The notes: generated by a model from the sequence alone, not told the origin. Numbered from the stretch's first letter, positions 25,025 through 37,403 are shown. The stretch: 64,000 bases of DNA from Mermis nigrescens (GCA_036768485.1 JAVLUZ010000641.1:62001-126000); one strand, 5' to 3'. Translations and numbers: made by a program.

Positions 25025-26280
25025 TTATACTAGCTGAGCTGCCCGGCGTTGCCCGGGATGAACTTGGGCCTGATAGCTATTTGGAATTGAGAAGAAAAAT
25101 TTGAAATTTGAAAATTTGAAAGAAAAAAAAATTTAAAAAAAATTGAAAACTTGTATTTTTTAATTTTCGGGACTTCCGATGTTTTTGTGATATTTCTAAA
25201 AAAATTGTTGGTAAAAACAATATTTGATTTTTTGGATTTCTTTAAAATGTCTTTTGTCAACCATTTTTTTGATCAAATCCATATTTTTGACGTTACAGAA
25301 TGGTTTTGAAAATTCTTCAGCTAAAATCATATTTTTGATGTTTTGGGATGCTTTGGAAATTTTTTTGATCAAACCCATATTTTTGATGTTTTAAAAATTT
25401 TTTGTTTGTTGTAGCAAAGGGTGTCATATATCACGTGAAATCTTATATCACTCATATGTTATAGCAGAGGGTATCTCCTATCTCATATCACTGCATGTTA
25501 TGGCACTGACAGGGTATCTTATATCACATCATTGTACCTTATAGCATTGCCCAGCTTGTAGCATTATGTAGGCTATATTACGTCCATCCTATGTTATAAT
25601 GCACGCAGCGGCAAAAGTACCGTAATCCGAAAATAGTATAAACTGAATTTATTCCGATTTTCGAAATTTGGCAAAAAAATCGGCTATGTTCCGAAATCGG
25701 TCATGCTTAAGCATAAAGATGTCTCCCGCTTCACCCCGGTACATTTTTTTGATCAAATCCATATTTTTGACGTTACAGAATGGTTTATGAAATTCTATAG
25801 CCAAAATCATATTTTTGATGTTTCAGGATGTTCTGGAAATTTTTTTGGTCAAACCCATATTTTTGATGTTTTGGGATGCTTTGGAAAATTTTTTTGGTCA
25901 AACCATATTTTTGATGTTTTAAAAATTTTTAGTTAATTGTAGCAAAGGATTACAGCTATTTATAACATATACGTGTGCTATAAGATAGGAGACGGTGTAA
26001 CATGCCCTGTGCTATAAGATAGGGCCCATTTTTAAAAAAATTTCGAAAAAAATCTCTCGAAATCGCCTATACTTATAGCGTGGGGACATAGTCCGCTTCA
26101 CTTCTGTGCAGGGCGAACGGCTGTGATTGGTCGATTCTAAATTTCACTACGGATCCTTCCCCCGGTAGGCCGACCTCGGGCCAAAACGTCAGCCCACCAA
26201 CTATTATGGAGCCGGAGCCAACCCCGAACAAACATACAGACATACAAACAAACTTTCACAAATATTATTATATTATATCA
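25025..26280. mobile_element. Repeat with CCCGGCGTTGCCCGG head and ACAGACATACAAAC tail
   Basis: Begins CTAGCTGAGCTGCCCGGCG and ends with ACATACAGACATACAAACAA and ACTTTCACAAATATTATTAT. Elements with this head and tail are widespread in invertebrate genomes, but I cannot assign the superfamily. It contains two clusters of a roughly 50-bp unit (CATATTTTTGATGTTTTGGG) at 25265-25402 and 25742-25933, and GTTATAGC-type short motifs between them. No open reading frame of note. Confidence 0.55.
25265..25933 (+). repeat. Two clusters of CATATTTTTGATGTT units
   Basis: Each cluster holds three or four units of about 50 bp built on TTGATCAAAYCCATATTTTT and GATGTTTTGGGATGCTTTGG. The clusters at 25265-25402 and 25742-25933 are close copies of each other, separated by about 340 bp of TATATCAC/TTATAGCA-rich sequence. 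Confidence 0.75.
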
Positions 26281-28139
26281 CAGTGCGATATTATTCATAA
26301 CATATTGTGTTATTCAGTGTGTTATGAGAGATTAGTTTTCATTACACTTCCTAGGAGTTCGATTATCCTCTCAATTCCCTACTATTAAGCGAAAAATCGA
26401 AAAATGCGAAAAACTTTGGAAAGAATCGGGTTTTGTTTAAATTTCAATAACATGAAAACCTTTGTTTCTAGAAATCGATAATATTTGTCGAGCGACGGAA
26501 ATTACGAGAGATATAGCGACAATATGATTAATTATCTATCCTGTTTGGTAAGTGATTGTATGCACGATTCTGCGGGTTGGGAGTTTCACCAATATGTACC
26601 TGGACACTGGACAGCAACGAAATTCTAGGGATCTGGTGAGACGAAATCGCCAAAGAAAGTATTCGAAAATTCTACTTTGGGAATCCGCCGGATTCTGCGG
26701 GGGTCAATCGGATTCCTGGGGGAATTCAAAGCCTCAGACCCCGCTCCACACCATTGAGCAAAACGTCAGGCATTTTCGGCAGGTCGGAAAAAGATCAAAA
26801 AACGCGTTTTTGCGAGTTTTTACATATTTTCTCAATGAATATTCGGGATATTCGAGTGTACGAACCAGATTATTAATCTCGAAGATTTCTTCTATCAAAT
26901 GAGCTATATAGATGTTAGCATATTAAAAATTTTTCTTTGTACCTAGTGCTTCAAAGATTGAAAATTCTCATTTTTTACCCATGTAATAACACAGCAAAAA
27001 TGGATAGGTTTGGTGCTAGCCTCTAACTTTGGATTGGAGGATCCTACTCACACATTGGCGTGAGGAGGGTTTGGGGGTTTATACCCCCAGAATTTAAGAA
27101 CCCAGCTTACTGTAGACCCCAGAATTCTATTTTTAGTAACATTTCTGGCAATTTTACTCATTTTGACCCCTCTGAATCTCCTTGCTGCCCACGTATGGTC
27201 CTATTCCACTGTACGGAGCAGTTCCATATAGAAGAAGAAATTATGCATCAAGCATAGGCGCAATAAATTCAGAGTTTACTTTTTATACTTGATTTTCAAA
27301 TTGAAAAAATAAATTTTTATTCGCTATTTTATGATTTTAAGTTTATTTTTTATATTTGAAAAAATAAATAAAAATTGACGTTCCAATGCTAAAAATTTAA
27401 AATAGTGTAGTTAAAAAATCCATACAGAACAAGCAACCACTGTCTACCTCGAGCTGCGCTAGATGATTCATTTTCTAGCGATTATGATGCATATTTTTAA
27501 AAGTTTCAATGACTAAAAAGTCAAAGCATTTGGATGTGCCAAAGGACTGTGGTGTTTAATCACTTGGAATTGCTGAAATTGAATTAAATAAATTTTTAAA
27601 TTAATCAAATCGATTTTAAAAATTAAAGTCGCTATTGCTGCTGGCTGTAAAGTACTTACTTTACAGAATTAAAAATAATGAACGAGCGGTAAATATTTGA
27701 AAGAATATTAATTTTGAGAAATTAGCATTAAATTTTCATCAGGATCGAAAAATTTTTAAGTTTTTAAAATTTTAAATATTACGTTAATTTCTTATGAAAA
27801 ATGAAAACACATTTTTTAGCCCAAGAAAGCACTATAGAAAATCGTTTTCTCTCCCCAGTCCTAATGATGTGCTTATATGCAAATGATGGCCATGCGGTTA
27901 TTTCATTATTGTGTATTCGTTGATCCAAGATGTACCTATATTTGAAAATTTTATTATTCCAAAAAAATTATAATTTATTAGAACTTAATCCATAATTTGA
28001 AGTGTTAGGGCCATGAACAGTGAATTAACATGGGTTTCTAGCTATTGCAGCATTTATACACGTTTTTGAGGCCATTTTGACATGTTAGTATTCAAGTCAA
28101 TTTTTCAAAGCCTACATGTGAGGCTCAGTCCTATACGTA

Positions 28140-28775
28140 TTATTGGAAGGGGTTGACCCCCAGAATGGCAACTGACCCCCGCAAAATAGCTGAGTATACC
28201 TGAGCGTGGGAGGTTTGAGGGGTATGCACATCCAGAAACCAAAATGCATCCCCCCAGAATTCAATTTTTGAAATTTTCTTTTGTTTTTTTCGCAATTTTT
28301 TTGATGCCAATAGATAGTGCTCGATGAGAAACGTTGGAAAAAGGTGTTTTTTCGCTATACCTTCATTTTAAGGCCATTTTTAAACATTTAAAGAAATTCT
28401 GCACCCCCCAGAACTTTGGTGCCGCCCACCTATGGCTGTGACCACTCAGAATTGCCGATTTTTCTTATAAGTTGTAAGAAAAGTGCCATTTCTAAGCGTT
28501 TTTAGCTCATTTTTGGCTCCGAAATCTCATAGTTTCGGCGCTTCGCGCCATATACATCTATTTTACTATATTTTGTTCAATTTACTGGTTTTTTTTTAAA
28601 TTTCTTAAACGAATTTTCTTATGTTTTTATGTTCTAGAAAGAACGAGCATCGTCTAAATTGTAAAAAACGGTATTTTTGACCGGTACCCATAGTCGTTTT
28701 TTAGCCCAACAGGGATCGTTTAAAAATTTTTTTGGGCCCGACCTCCCCTCTTAAAATCCCCATGCTGTATTAGTA
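28140..28775 (+). mobile_element. MITE-2 copy 4, interrupted by MITE-1
   Basis: Head GTTGACCCCCAGAATGGCAA, tail CCCCATGCTGTATTAGTATG, with a GGCGCTTCGCGCCATATACA palindrome and an AGAACGAGCATCGTCTAAA core. A MITE-1 copy sits inside it at 28195-28434, so MITE-1 inserted later. Confidence 0.7.
28195..28434 (-). mobile_element. MITE-1 copy 6, inserted in MITE-2
   Basis: From TATACCTGAGCGTGGG to GCCGCCCACCTATG. The MITE-2 sequence continues directly on the other side. GCTGAG at the left and GCTGTG at the right are the likely remnants of the duplication. Confidence 0.8.
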
Positions 28776-28863
28776 TGCCTGGTCCCCCATTTGCATATAC
28801 ACGACGTAGTAAAGTCGTGCCAGACTCATCTTCGTATTAATTACCTTTCGGATACTATTTTAG

Positions 28864-29304
28864 ATATTATGTTTCGCCACCGCATCCGTCGCTTCAACTT
28901 GGACCAAATTGTCCCAAATCGAAATGCCCAAAGGCGAGAATTACACCGAAGGCGTGATGACGATATTTTCGACCAATCCGCGTTCGCTCCACGTATTCTT
29001 TTTGAAAGGCGCCGATAACGGAACTTCGCCCAATTGGCACGAAACCGTGCTTTCGGGTTCCTACTACAAGCGTTTTGGTTTAGAAACTAAAACTTGGGAC
29101 CAATCTTTCGAGGTGCCCGCCTTTGATGAAGATTTGTTGCACAGGGAACATTTATTCGGGGTTGGGCGACACGTTTTGGCCTTTGTTTACTCGGTCCGAG
29201 GCGCTTATTCGAAATTTTACGAGTTTAAGCATGGCCATTGGCACGATTTGGCCCAAGTAATCAGCGAGACCCAAAAAGATCAAGATGCACTGCAGATCGA
29301 GCCG
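28864..29304 (+). CDS. KLP2 exon A (secreted kelch-like protein; paralogue of KLP1)
   Basis: Acceptor CTATTTTAG ends at 28863 and donor CCG|GTAAAA starts at 29305, both phase 0 as in KLP1 exon A; 147 codons. It starts ILCFATASVAS-TW, the hydrophobic part and cleavage region of a signal peptide split by the upstream intron. It then aligns with KLP1 through GADNGTSPNWH, DLLHREHLFGVGRHVLAFVY and YSKFYEFKHGHWH. The initiator exon lies upstream and was not found. Family not recognised; secretion is inferred from the leader and the NYTE sequon. Confidence 0.78.
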
Positions 29305-29511
29305 GTAAAATATGCGGGAAGCTTGAATAAATCCATGGATTATACTCTCGTATAAATTAAATGTCGTATATCAAATAAAAATATTTAAATATGAAACAGG
29401 AATACATATATAAAATAGAGCATAATTTTACGGAATGTATAAAATTAAAAAATAAAAAAAATTTACTTTCTCACTTTTCTATTCTAAGGTGGTCGATTTG
29501 AGGCACCTAAC

Positions 29512-29765
29512 CATACGTGGGCAGCACTAAAATTCTGAGGGAAGGGGTGCAAGATTTTTCAAAGGTCAAAAAATGGTCCTAAAATGATGGTATAGCGAAT
29601 AAACATCATTTTTCAACATTTCTCATCGAGCACTATCTATTGGCATCGAAAAATTGCGAAAAAAATTCAAAAATTGAATTTTCGGGCGAGGAGGGATATT
29701 TTGATTTCTGGAGGGTATTCGGCTTCTGGAGGGGGTTGCATACACCCGTCCTACGCCGACGTGTG
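29512..29765 (+). mobile_element. MITE-1 copy 7, in KLP2 intron
   Basis: 254 bp, CATACGTGGGCAGCAC to CGCCGACGTGTG, flanked by CACCTAAC (29504-29511) and CACCCAAC (29766-29773), a 7 of 8 duplication. Confidence 0.87.
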
Positions 29766-30171
29766 CACCCAACCCCCATGTGCGTGTCAAGCTTAGACAT
29801 CAGTATTCGAAAGTTCTCCAGAATCCATAACACCTCTAAAACCGACCGATTGGCGATTTTATTTCGCGATTTTCTCCCATTGAACATCAACTAGAATTCG
29901 ATTGCTGCCCACATGTGATTTAGACTCCAGGATAGAAAATTGAGAAATTTCTTGTGAAAAATATGCCAAAATAAAGTATATCCGCAAACGTACTCAAAAT
30001 TGATCAGGAACTGTAGATTAGCATAGTTTTCATACTATTCAAGCATTTATAAAACTTTTGAGGAAATATTGGCTCAAAAAAGACAACTGCGTGAACCAAA
30101 TTGTCTAAAGGCCCACTTTCCTCTACACCGGTCATACTATGCGTGTATGGTACGGTCTGACCCTTCTCAGA

Positions 30172-30732
30172 CAGGGCCGTCCTTAGGATTTAAGCGGCTC
30201 TCAAAATTCTCAAAGCGCCAAAAATTTTTCGGAATTTTTGCTGAAAATGCGTCAAGAACGAAAATTGCTGCGTTTTTGCCCCAGAAAATCTTAATATTTT
30301 GCGTGTAGGTAGAAAGCTTTAGAGGGAATAAAACAATTTCAGAGGGAGACTATGCCATTGATTTTAAAAATTTCTAGAAAGGTTTATTCAACAAATTTTT
30401 TGGAAATCGGAATGATAAAAGTAGGTATCGGTTGAGATGATCTTGAATGGAACTTTATCGTAGAAAAAACAGGCTAAAAATTAAATTTATGATTTCTCGT
30501 TTATAGGCTATATTTTATTGCCCGATCTTACCAATGAAGCATAGATACTCATTTTAAAAGCCCTAAATCTAAAATTTGAATCATAAATAACATAGTGGTT
30601 CATATGATTTGTCACAAAGGTTCGCTAAGACAGATGTTTTTCTGAAGTTTCTAAAACTTTTCAGCGGCCCTCAGTTTTAGCGGCCCTGGGCGACCGCCCA
30701 GCTCGCAACCCCCCTCTATAAGCACGGCTCTG
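30172..30732. mobile_element. hAT-like element, 561 bp, in KLP2 intron
   Basis: Starts CAGGGCCGTCCTTAGGATTT and ends CTATAAGCACGGCTCTG, an imperfect terminal inverted repeat. Flanked by TTCTCAGA (30164-30171) and CTCTCAGA (30733-30740), 7 of 8. No coding capacity. Confidence 0.85.
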
Positions 30733-30941
30733 CTCTCAGAATTTAGAAAATCTTCCGCACGCACACCCGTAGCCTAAATTTTCAAATTTCCCTAAAAGAT
30801 TTTTCACGACTCTCTGCTGCTTGGGTAAACGAGACACGTCGGAAAATGCTGTCTGCCCCCGCCATCAGTTATTGATGTCCATCTTCGATCCTTCAATAAT
30901 GTTTTTGACCCCCAGAATTTTGATTCGTCTGCTTATAACAG

Positions 30942-31341
30942 AGCAACGGTACCGAAGAGGACCTGCGGCATCAATTTTTGAATACTCAAGACGGATTTTA
31001 CATGATACGCGAGGCGAAGAACGAAGCTACCGTTATCAGATTCATGATTCGACTGGATGCCGATGCAAATATTTTTGGCGCCTCGAAAACCGAATTGGCC
31101 AGTCTAGACTTGCGTCACGTGGGCCGAATCGGACCGCACGTGACCCATGTGGCCCATTCGCCGGACCACAAAAAATTATTCCTGTGGGGCGGTCAGCAAG
31201 CTTGCGGATTTTGGTGGGAACCTGATAAGGTTTTCGTGGCGGATCTGAATGAGAATCTACCGGTTTCCGATTTAACCACGCTTGATTTGACGGGGCCGAC
31301 GCCTCCATACACGCATTCAGGTTATGCTGAGTTTTTCGCAC
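30942..31341 (+). CDS. KLP2 exon B (secreted kelch-like protein)
   Basis: Acceptor CTTATAACAG at 30941 (phase 0). The donor C|GTGTCA at 31342 leaves one base of an Arg codon (phase 1), the same position as in KLP1. It reads SNGTEEDLRHQF, DGFYMIRE, GPHVTHVAHSPD, LFLWGG, ACGFWW and GPTPPY. The GTGTCA donor is weaker than GTATGT in KLP1, but the frame and phase agree with exon C. The open frame runs on to TAA at 31412, which is intronic read-through under this model. Confidence 0.75.
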
Positions 31342-32513
31342 GTGTCAATAATACGCAAGTCGCCGTATACGAGTATTTACCCGATTTTGGTGGTTCGGAG
31401 TTCCCCTCATAAATTTTTTTATTCCCAGCTAAAATATTCTCACCCTTTCCCAAGAATTCGCGATTTTCCGAAAAAATCGTAAAAAAACGTCCTATCTGAA
31501 GCGTTTTTATAGATATTCCACATATAGTTCAAAAGCGCCAATTTTTAAGCGTTTTGACAACGTTTTGTTGAATTTTATTGAATTTCTCTATAAAAGTTGG
31601 CTCTTTTGTATTGTCTTACCCCCACGAAATTTATTACTTTATTACGCAATGTAATTTATTGACACAAAGTTATACTATTTGTATATTTACACATACAAAA
31701 CACTGCTGCATTCTGGCCTTGTCCATAAATTACATTGTATATTGTTGTGTGAAGTGGTGTTGAGAAAATAAAGTAATAAATTTCGTTAGGGTAAGATAAT
31801 GCAAAAGATCCGAAAAGTTTTTGTTTTTATCCTCTTGGAAGCTAGAGCACCTTCAGAAACGCCTGAAAATGATGGTTTTAATGCATATCCATCGCTTTCA
31901 TGCCAACAAGGTCACTTTAGAAAATTTTGGGTTTATCAACCCCTTCCCGAGTGGCATTGGAGATTTTTGACTTTTGCGATCTTAAAAAATTCATGGATCT
32001 CCAATTAAAGAACTGTGCATGTTCTCAGGGAGTATGTTGAATAGATTTAATCTATCGAATGCCTGCTGATTCTAAACAGATGCAACTTCACCTATTCCCG
32101 AAAAATTATCCTAGGCATTTTCGGAGACTTTTCCGCTAGACTGTATAGGTATTTTAGTGCTTCACGCCACTAGCCCTTCCTAGCATAAATACGGTCTTTT
32201 CTTCTTTCGTTGAATTTTTTCACAGTAAAAATTTGAAGAAAAATAATTTTTGATTCAATTCTTGATTTTACTTTAATTTTATTTTTTAATTTATTTCTTC
32301 TTTTATATTTCAATTAAATCATAAAAAATAATTATAAATTTATTCAAATTTTTAAAGCTTTGCATAGCTACGTAGTTATATAACATTCAAGATTTAAGCA
32401 GCGTCGTTGAAAAAAGTCTACGCATTCTATCGCTAATTCCAAAACGCGACCTAGAATGATACTCTCGAATTTTTTTGACTGAACATTTTGGCTATCGCTA
32501 GGAATTTTTTCAG
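31342..32513 (+). other. KLP2 intron between exons B and C
   Basis: Phase 1; acceptor GGAATTTTTTCAG at 32513. Contains a partial MITE-2-like stretch (about 31435-31560) and a hairpin MITE (31600-31806). Confidence 0.65.
31600..31806. mobile_element. Hairpin MITE with roughly 40-bp inverted repeats
   Basis: CTTTTGTATTGTCTTACCCC followed by ACGAAATTTATTACTTTATT is repeated in inverted orientation at 31766-31806 (AATAAAGTAATAAATTTCGT and GGGTAAGATAATGCAAAAG). No TSD established. Confidence 0.7.
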
Positions 32514-32749
32514 GCCCTAAGATTACCGTCCAAAGCAACCAATCACTGATGATGCTTGGTGGCTATGCAAATAGCAAGGAAGTGTGGTGGTTCGACCTGG
32601 ATCGAAATATTTACAACACATCCGATGAACTAAGATTACCGAACGAATTGGCTTCTTATCGCATGTCAGCCGATGTTGACCGCAATACCGGCGAAATTTA
32701 CGTAGTTGATTCGAAGGAAGGACTTTTCGGGTTAAAGTTCACAGGATGA
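32514..32749 (+). CDS. KLP2 last coding exon
   Basis: The exon begins with GC, completing an Arg codon from exon B, then RPKITVQSNQSLMMLGG, VWWFDLDRNIYNTSDELRLP, YRMSADVDRNTGEIYVVD, and TGA at 32747-32749. It aligns end to end with KLP1 exon C, including the MLGG...WWFDL kelch-like block and the NTSD sequon. With exons A and B this gives about 357 residues, not counting the missing initiator exon. Confidence 0.8.
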
Positions 32750-33021
32750 ACGGTCGCCTCGGCTGCTCACGTTGTGAAGCCAGTGATAAAAAAAATCATA
32801 AATTAATGTCATATCAGCGTTGCTGGTCGCTATTCGCGCGTCGTTTTTTGTTTTGTTGCGCTAGTGAACGTTCCATTGAGCAATCTCACTTTCGAATACC
32901 TACTTTGAATTGAAAAATAAGTTCTAAATGATGCTTTCAGTGCGGCATAATATGTACATACATATCTAGGTATTTAACCAGCCCTTAAGATTCGATAGGT
33001 ACTGCATTACTTACTTATAAG

Positions 33022-33217
33022 TAGGGGCCGGATTTTAAGGTGCAAAAAGTGGGCCAAACAGGTGCAAAGCATCGGCCAATAAGGTGCAAACAGTCAATAA
33101 TAAGGGAAAAGTATAGCTGTTTTCAGAGTCAAATAAGATGCAAAACAGGCTCAAACTGTGAAAAGATCTTCACAAAATAGAGCTTTCAGGTGCTAGCACC
33201 TGAAAATCCGGTCTCTA
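33022..33217. mobile_element. hAT-like MITE, 196 bp, downstream of KLP2
   Basis: Starts TAGGGGCCGGATTTTAAGG and ends GAAAATCCGGTCTCTA, with an exact 8-bp duplication CTTATAAG (33014-33021 and 33218-33225). Confidence 0.88.
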
Positions 33218-33303
33218 CTTATAAGTACATAAAACGTTCGTAGAAAGCTAGTCAAGATTTCGATAAATAATCTGAGTTGGTGGTGGTTATCGTTTATATA
33301 AGT

Positions 33304-36300
33304 ATCATAGGTAGCGCGTTAGCGCGTACCTATAATATACTTGGGTACCCGTAACACCTGTGCACCCACCTACAGCTATAAGAGGACACATCTAGAAGGT
33401 GCGGTTTTTTTAAGAGATAGATAATAAAAAAATTTGCTGCCTGTTTTTTTTGTTTTTCTTGAAACTTAAAACTGGCTGTGTAAAGAAGGTGTAAAGTTTT
33501 TGTGTAACGTTATAACATAGGATAAATTTTGGGAGGTTTTTTCGGCGGCATGTGGACAACTCAATATTGACTCTTTAAATAAATTAATAGCACAGATTTG
33601 TAGAGAAAGAGATGCTCCAACTTGACCTTTTTTTGTTTGTTGACATTCGCATTATTTCTCGAATGGGAGTGTAAACAGTGCGAAAATCTGGGGGTGAAAA
33701 AGCACATTTTGGTCGAGTTTTCAACTTGTTTATGTCTGATACTAACTCCGGTTATGAGTTTTTAGAATTGTTTTCTGACAGAAATATAGAGCGGATCAAG
33801 GGCTACAATCTGCTTACAAGCAGACTTTCCTAGGCTCAATAGGGAGTTAGGTCCGGGGTTTAAAGTTTACACTCTAGTCGATGGTGTAAATAACAGATTT
33901 TAACTAAGAATTCTCTGCCAGCTTTTTCCGCTTATGAGTCGGGCTAAAATGAGTATACAGTGATAGAGCAGCTTTTAGAGGCTACACGTCAATATTCAGT
34001 TATTTATGGGGGTGTAAAGTTCGAAATCAGACGTGAAAAATGGGCGAAAAAACACGTTTTTTCCCCAATTTCGATTAATAAATCATACCAAATAATTTTT
34101 GCGAGAGAATTTTGGCACACAGGAATGTACTACGATTTAAAAGCTACAAATTGTATTAAACCGAATTTCTTTAAACTCAATGTGGAGTTCGGTAAGGAAT
34201 TTTAAAGTTTACAGTGTTCTAAATGATGGAAAATACGTTTTTGTTGCGTTTTTTGTTCGCTACTTTCTCCGTCCAGAAGTCAGGATAAGTCCAATAGAAT
34301 AAAAATATAAAAATAAAGTGCTTCATATCGGTTGCATGTCAAAGCAAATTGTCTATACATTAATATTTAGCGAGTGTAAAGTCAAAAATTTGGTGTTTAA
34401 AATGCGTTTCTGTCTTGTTTTTTTCTGCCTGCTTCTCCGGTTATGAGTCAGGGACACGATTATCAAATCTAGAAATGGACCAGGAACCAAATTTGATATG
34501 CCAGTCTGGCGCATATGTTTACACCCTACAGTGTTGTTAAGTGGCTTACACCTATTGTTAGTTTGCCCATAGAACATTATAGAGACTTAATTTTTTCATA
34601 AATATTAATCGTAGTATCGGAACAATATCTAAATTACGAATCTGACCAAAATCTGCTTTACACTAGGTGTTTACATGAAGTTTACACTATATATGTATTC
34701 ATCTTCGTTTTTAAGCATTCCAGAAACCTAATTTTTTCCTGGAGTCTAGAAATTTTCAAAGAATCAAATGTGAGACGTCACGTAGGCGTGTTTGTTTACA
34801 TCCAACAGTGATGAAAAGAAGTTTACTCTCATGGTTTATTTGTCCTCAGACCATTGTAGACATGCAATTTTTTCATAAATGTTGGTAATAATATCCGAGT
34901 AATATCAGATTTACAAATCGGAATAAAATCCTCTTTACACTAGGCGGTTGTGTAAAGTTTACACTGCTAATTAATTTTCGTTCTAGAGCTTTGCGAAAAC
35001 TTGAATATTTTGCCGAAATCTGAAAATTTACATGGAATCAAATAAGGAACGTCAGATGGGCTCGTTCATTTACATTCAACAGTGATGTAAAGTGGTTTAC
35101 ATCTGTGTCTATTTGTCCTTAAACCGTTATGGAGACGTAATTTTTTCATGAATGTTGATCGTAATATCCGAGTAATATCGAATTAACAAATCCGACTAAA
35201 ATCTTCTTTACACTCGTTGCTAGTGTAAAGTTTACACTATATAATAAGCTCCATTCTAGAGCCTCACGGTAACTTATTTTTCCCTAAAGTCGTAAAAAAT
35301 ATATATGGAAACAGATGTGATACGTCTGCTAGGGGCGCATGAAGAGTAGTGTAAAGTGATTAACACCTAATGTTAATTTGTTCTTAGAACATTATAGAGG
35401 TTTCGTTTCTTAATAAATGCTGATCGCTATATCAGAGCAATATCGAAATTATTAATTCCATTAAAATTCTTTACACTCTTGTGCAAAGTTTAAAATGTAA
35501 ATTAAGTTTAGCTCTAGAAATTTTTGGAAGCATATTTCTTTACAGGATGTTCTACGTAACATAAGAATTACTAATCAGAATGTTTGTATCTTCTACAACT
35601 ATTAGCTTTGTAAGGTTTAAACCATTCAATTATTAGAAGAACCGCACAGTAAATGAAATCTAGTATTGTGTTTCCAAATCTTGCTAATTAAAAGTAGGGT
35701 ACTAGCAAAGAAAAATGCTCCGATGGAAATAAAAAGGGGAATATACTTGGTATTGTGAATTAAAATCTCCCTATGTTATATGCCAAAAATCGCAAAATAT
35801 GTTAAAAACCATACTATCTCTGAACAGTGCAAAAAATTGAAGTATATTCTGCGGCCTCCCAATAAAAATAAACTATTTACCAAAAAATTGATTTAAAAAG
35901 CAGCGAATTAGCAATGCAGTAACTAAGCGAATTGAATGAAATAGAACAAATCGATGCATTCAAGACAATCGATGATATTGTTGGTTCAAAGCAGTAGGAA
36001 ACACGGAAGCTGACGTGCAACAGACCATATGTAGATACTCTTTTACACATGTCTACAACAATTGTTTACTAAACTTTTACATTTTTCAAAGGCCGCAGAA
36101 TATACTTCAATTTTTTGCATTGTTTAGAGATAGTATGGTTTTTAACATATTTTGCGATTTTGACATATAACATAGGGAGATTTTTCCTAGTCCCCTCCTT
36201 TTACATCTTCGATAATTCACAATCCCAAGTATATTCCCCTTTTTGTTCCATCGGAGCATTTTTCTTTGCTAGTGTACATATGTATGTATGTACATCGTAG

Positions 36301-36305
36301 AAGAG
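33304..36305 (+). repeat. Left arm of 27-kb inverted repeat
   Basis: Matches the reverse complement of 56848-60708. The outer end starts ATCATAGGTAGCGCGTTAGC, a short palindromic region, followed by GTACCTATAATATACTTGGG. The arm contains diverged tandem units of about 280 bp, each carrying GTGTAAAGTTTACAC-type palindromes (near 34660, 34940, 35215 and 35475). It also has element C near the inner end. No long open frame; no TSD seen at the outer ends. The two arms and the spacer look like a large fold-back or long-TIR DNA element (inference). Confidence 0.85.
35702..36272. mobile_element. Element C, copy in left arm (571 bp, long inverted repeats)
   Basis: CTAGCAAAGAAAAATGCTCC and its reverse complement close the two ends, and the inverted repeat extends for about 190 bp to the GGCCGCAGAATATAC block. 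The flanks GGTA/TGTA suggest a 4-bp TGTA duplication. The same element sits at the same place in the right arm. Confidence 0.8.
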
Positions 36306-37158
36306 TGATAATATCAAATTTTGATGAATAACTATTCAGTAGTCAGGATCGGGACTAAGGCTAGCTAAAGTTGATAGGTCGACGACGTCACCAGATCTTG
36401 TCCGTCCCACGTCGACGCGTTCCATACATGGGCAGCAGCCAAATTCTGGAAGGTGGGGGAAGGGGTTAAAACCGCCAAAAATCCCGAAAACTTGCAAAAA
36501 ATTCAATCCTGGGTATTTCAATCTCGTGGGGTCTTAGTTATCTACTTCTATATCAGACCTAATAATATTCACTTGAAAACGAGAGTGACAATTGAAAAAC
36601 GTCGGATAGCACAGACTACCAGTCAATACTTGCCGAAATTAGCCTAAATTGGACGTGAAGGGATCGGGTTGCGTTGTGACTATAATTGTACATACGACAT
36701 GGCCGGTCTGGGGGCCAGCCAAATGGAGATCAAAAATCGACTTTTTTGGACCGGATTGACCTCAAAAACTGGTATAAGCGCTAAAATAGTCTTAACATTA
36801 TTACACAGTATCTGTTCAATTTAAGGCACTTTCATAGAAAATTTTCAATTTTCATTCATTTTTGGCTTTTATTTTGCCCCATTTTCTTAAAACTTGGATC
36901 TAGACCCTCGAATCCCTCTTACGTGTTTGTCTGGTTGCTACCCCGAAACACATATTTCATAGAAGTTAGTCCCCAAGAATTAATTATTTTCTGGCATTAG
37001 TCTTGTTCATAATAAAATGGATGCGACGCGGGTAGAAATGGAAGCTGGAAGAGGGGTTTTGCTCTTACATACATACATTACGACACAGGATTCAAGGTCA
37101 GAAAAAGGATCTGTATGGGAGTATGACTTTATTTCAATATTGTGAATATATATCTTAT
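36306..37158. other. Spacer between left arm and piggyBac-like element
   Basis: A degraded MITE-1-like end (CATACATGGGCAGCAGCCAA, about 36425) is visible. Otherwise nothing recognised. Confidence 0.4.
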
Positions 37159-37403
37159 TTAACCCTCGCGTTCCCGTGTGTTTTTGAAGTCGAAGGTTCA
37201 CGTGCTAGGACGCCGTCCTTGCCAGATTAAAATGTAATTGGTCTCACTCAACATAGCAAATATTAGTATCATTTTGTCCGATTTTTTTAAGCTTTTTCCG
37301 AATATTTTTGTCATTTTTCGCTAAAGTAACTTTGTAAGAAGTTATGACTCAAAACCTGCTACTATACTTAAGCGTAGGCATGAGGTGGACATTGTAAAAA
37401 TAG

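Larger units (their letters stand above)
14693..28863. other. 14-kb intergenic region between the divergent KLP genes
   Basis: Must contain the first exons and promoters of both KLP genes, but I could not locate them. It is filled with short elements: MITE-1 (16174, 18434, 28195), MITE-2 (about 17300, 17690, 19775, 28140), MITE-3 (23793) and a 1.25-kb element (25.0-26.3 kb). There is a degraded MITE-1-like stretch at about 22225-22420. No other gene recognised. Confidence 0.55.
29305..30941 (+). other. KLP2 intron between exons A and B
   Basis: Phase 0, 1.6 kb. Holds MITE-1 copy 7 (29512-29765) and a 561-bp hAT element (30172-30732). Confidence 0.7.

Noticed and set aside
31042..31341. 99-codon minus-strand frame opposite KLP2 exon B
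   Set aside because: Antisense shadow of an exon supported by its paralogue.
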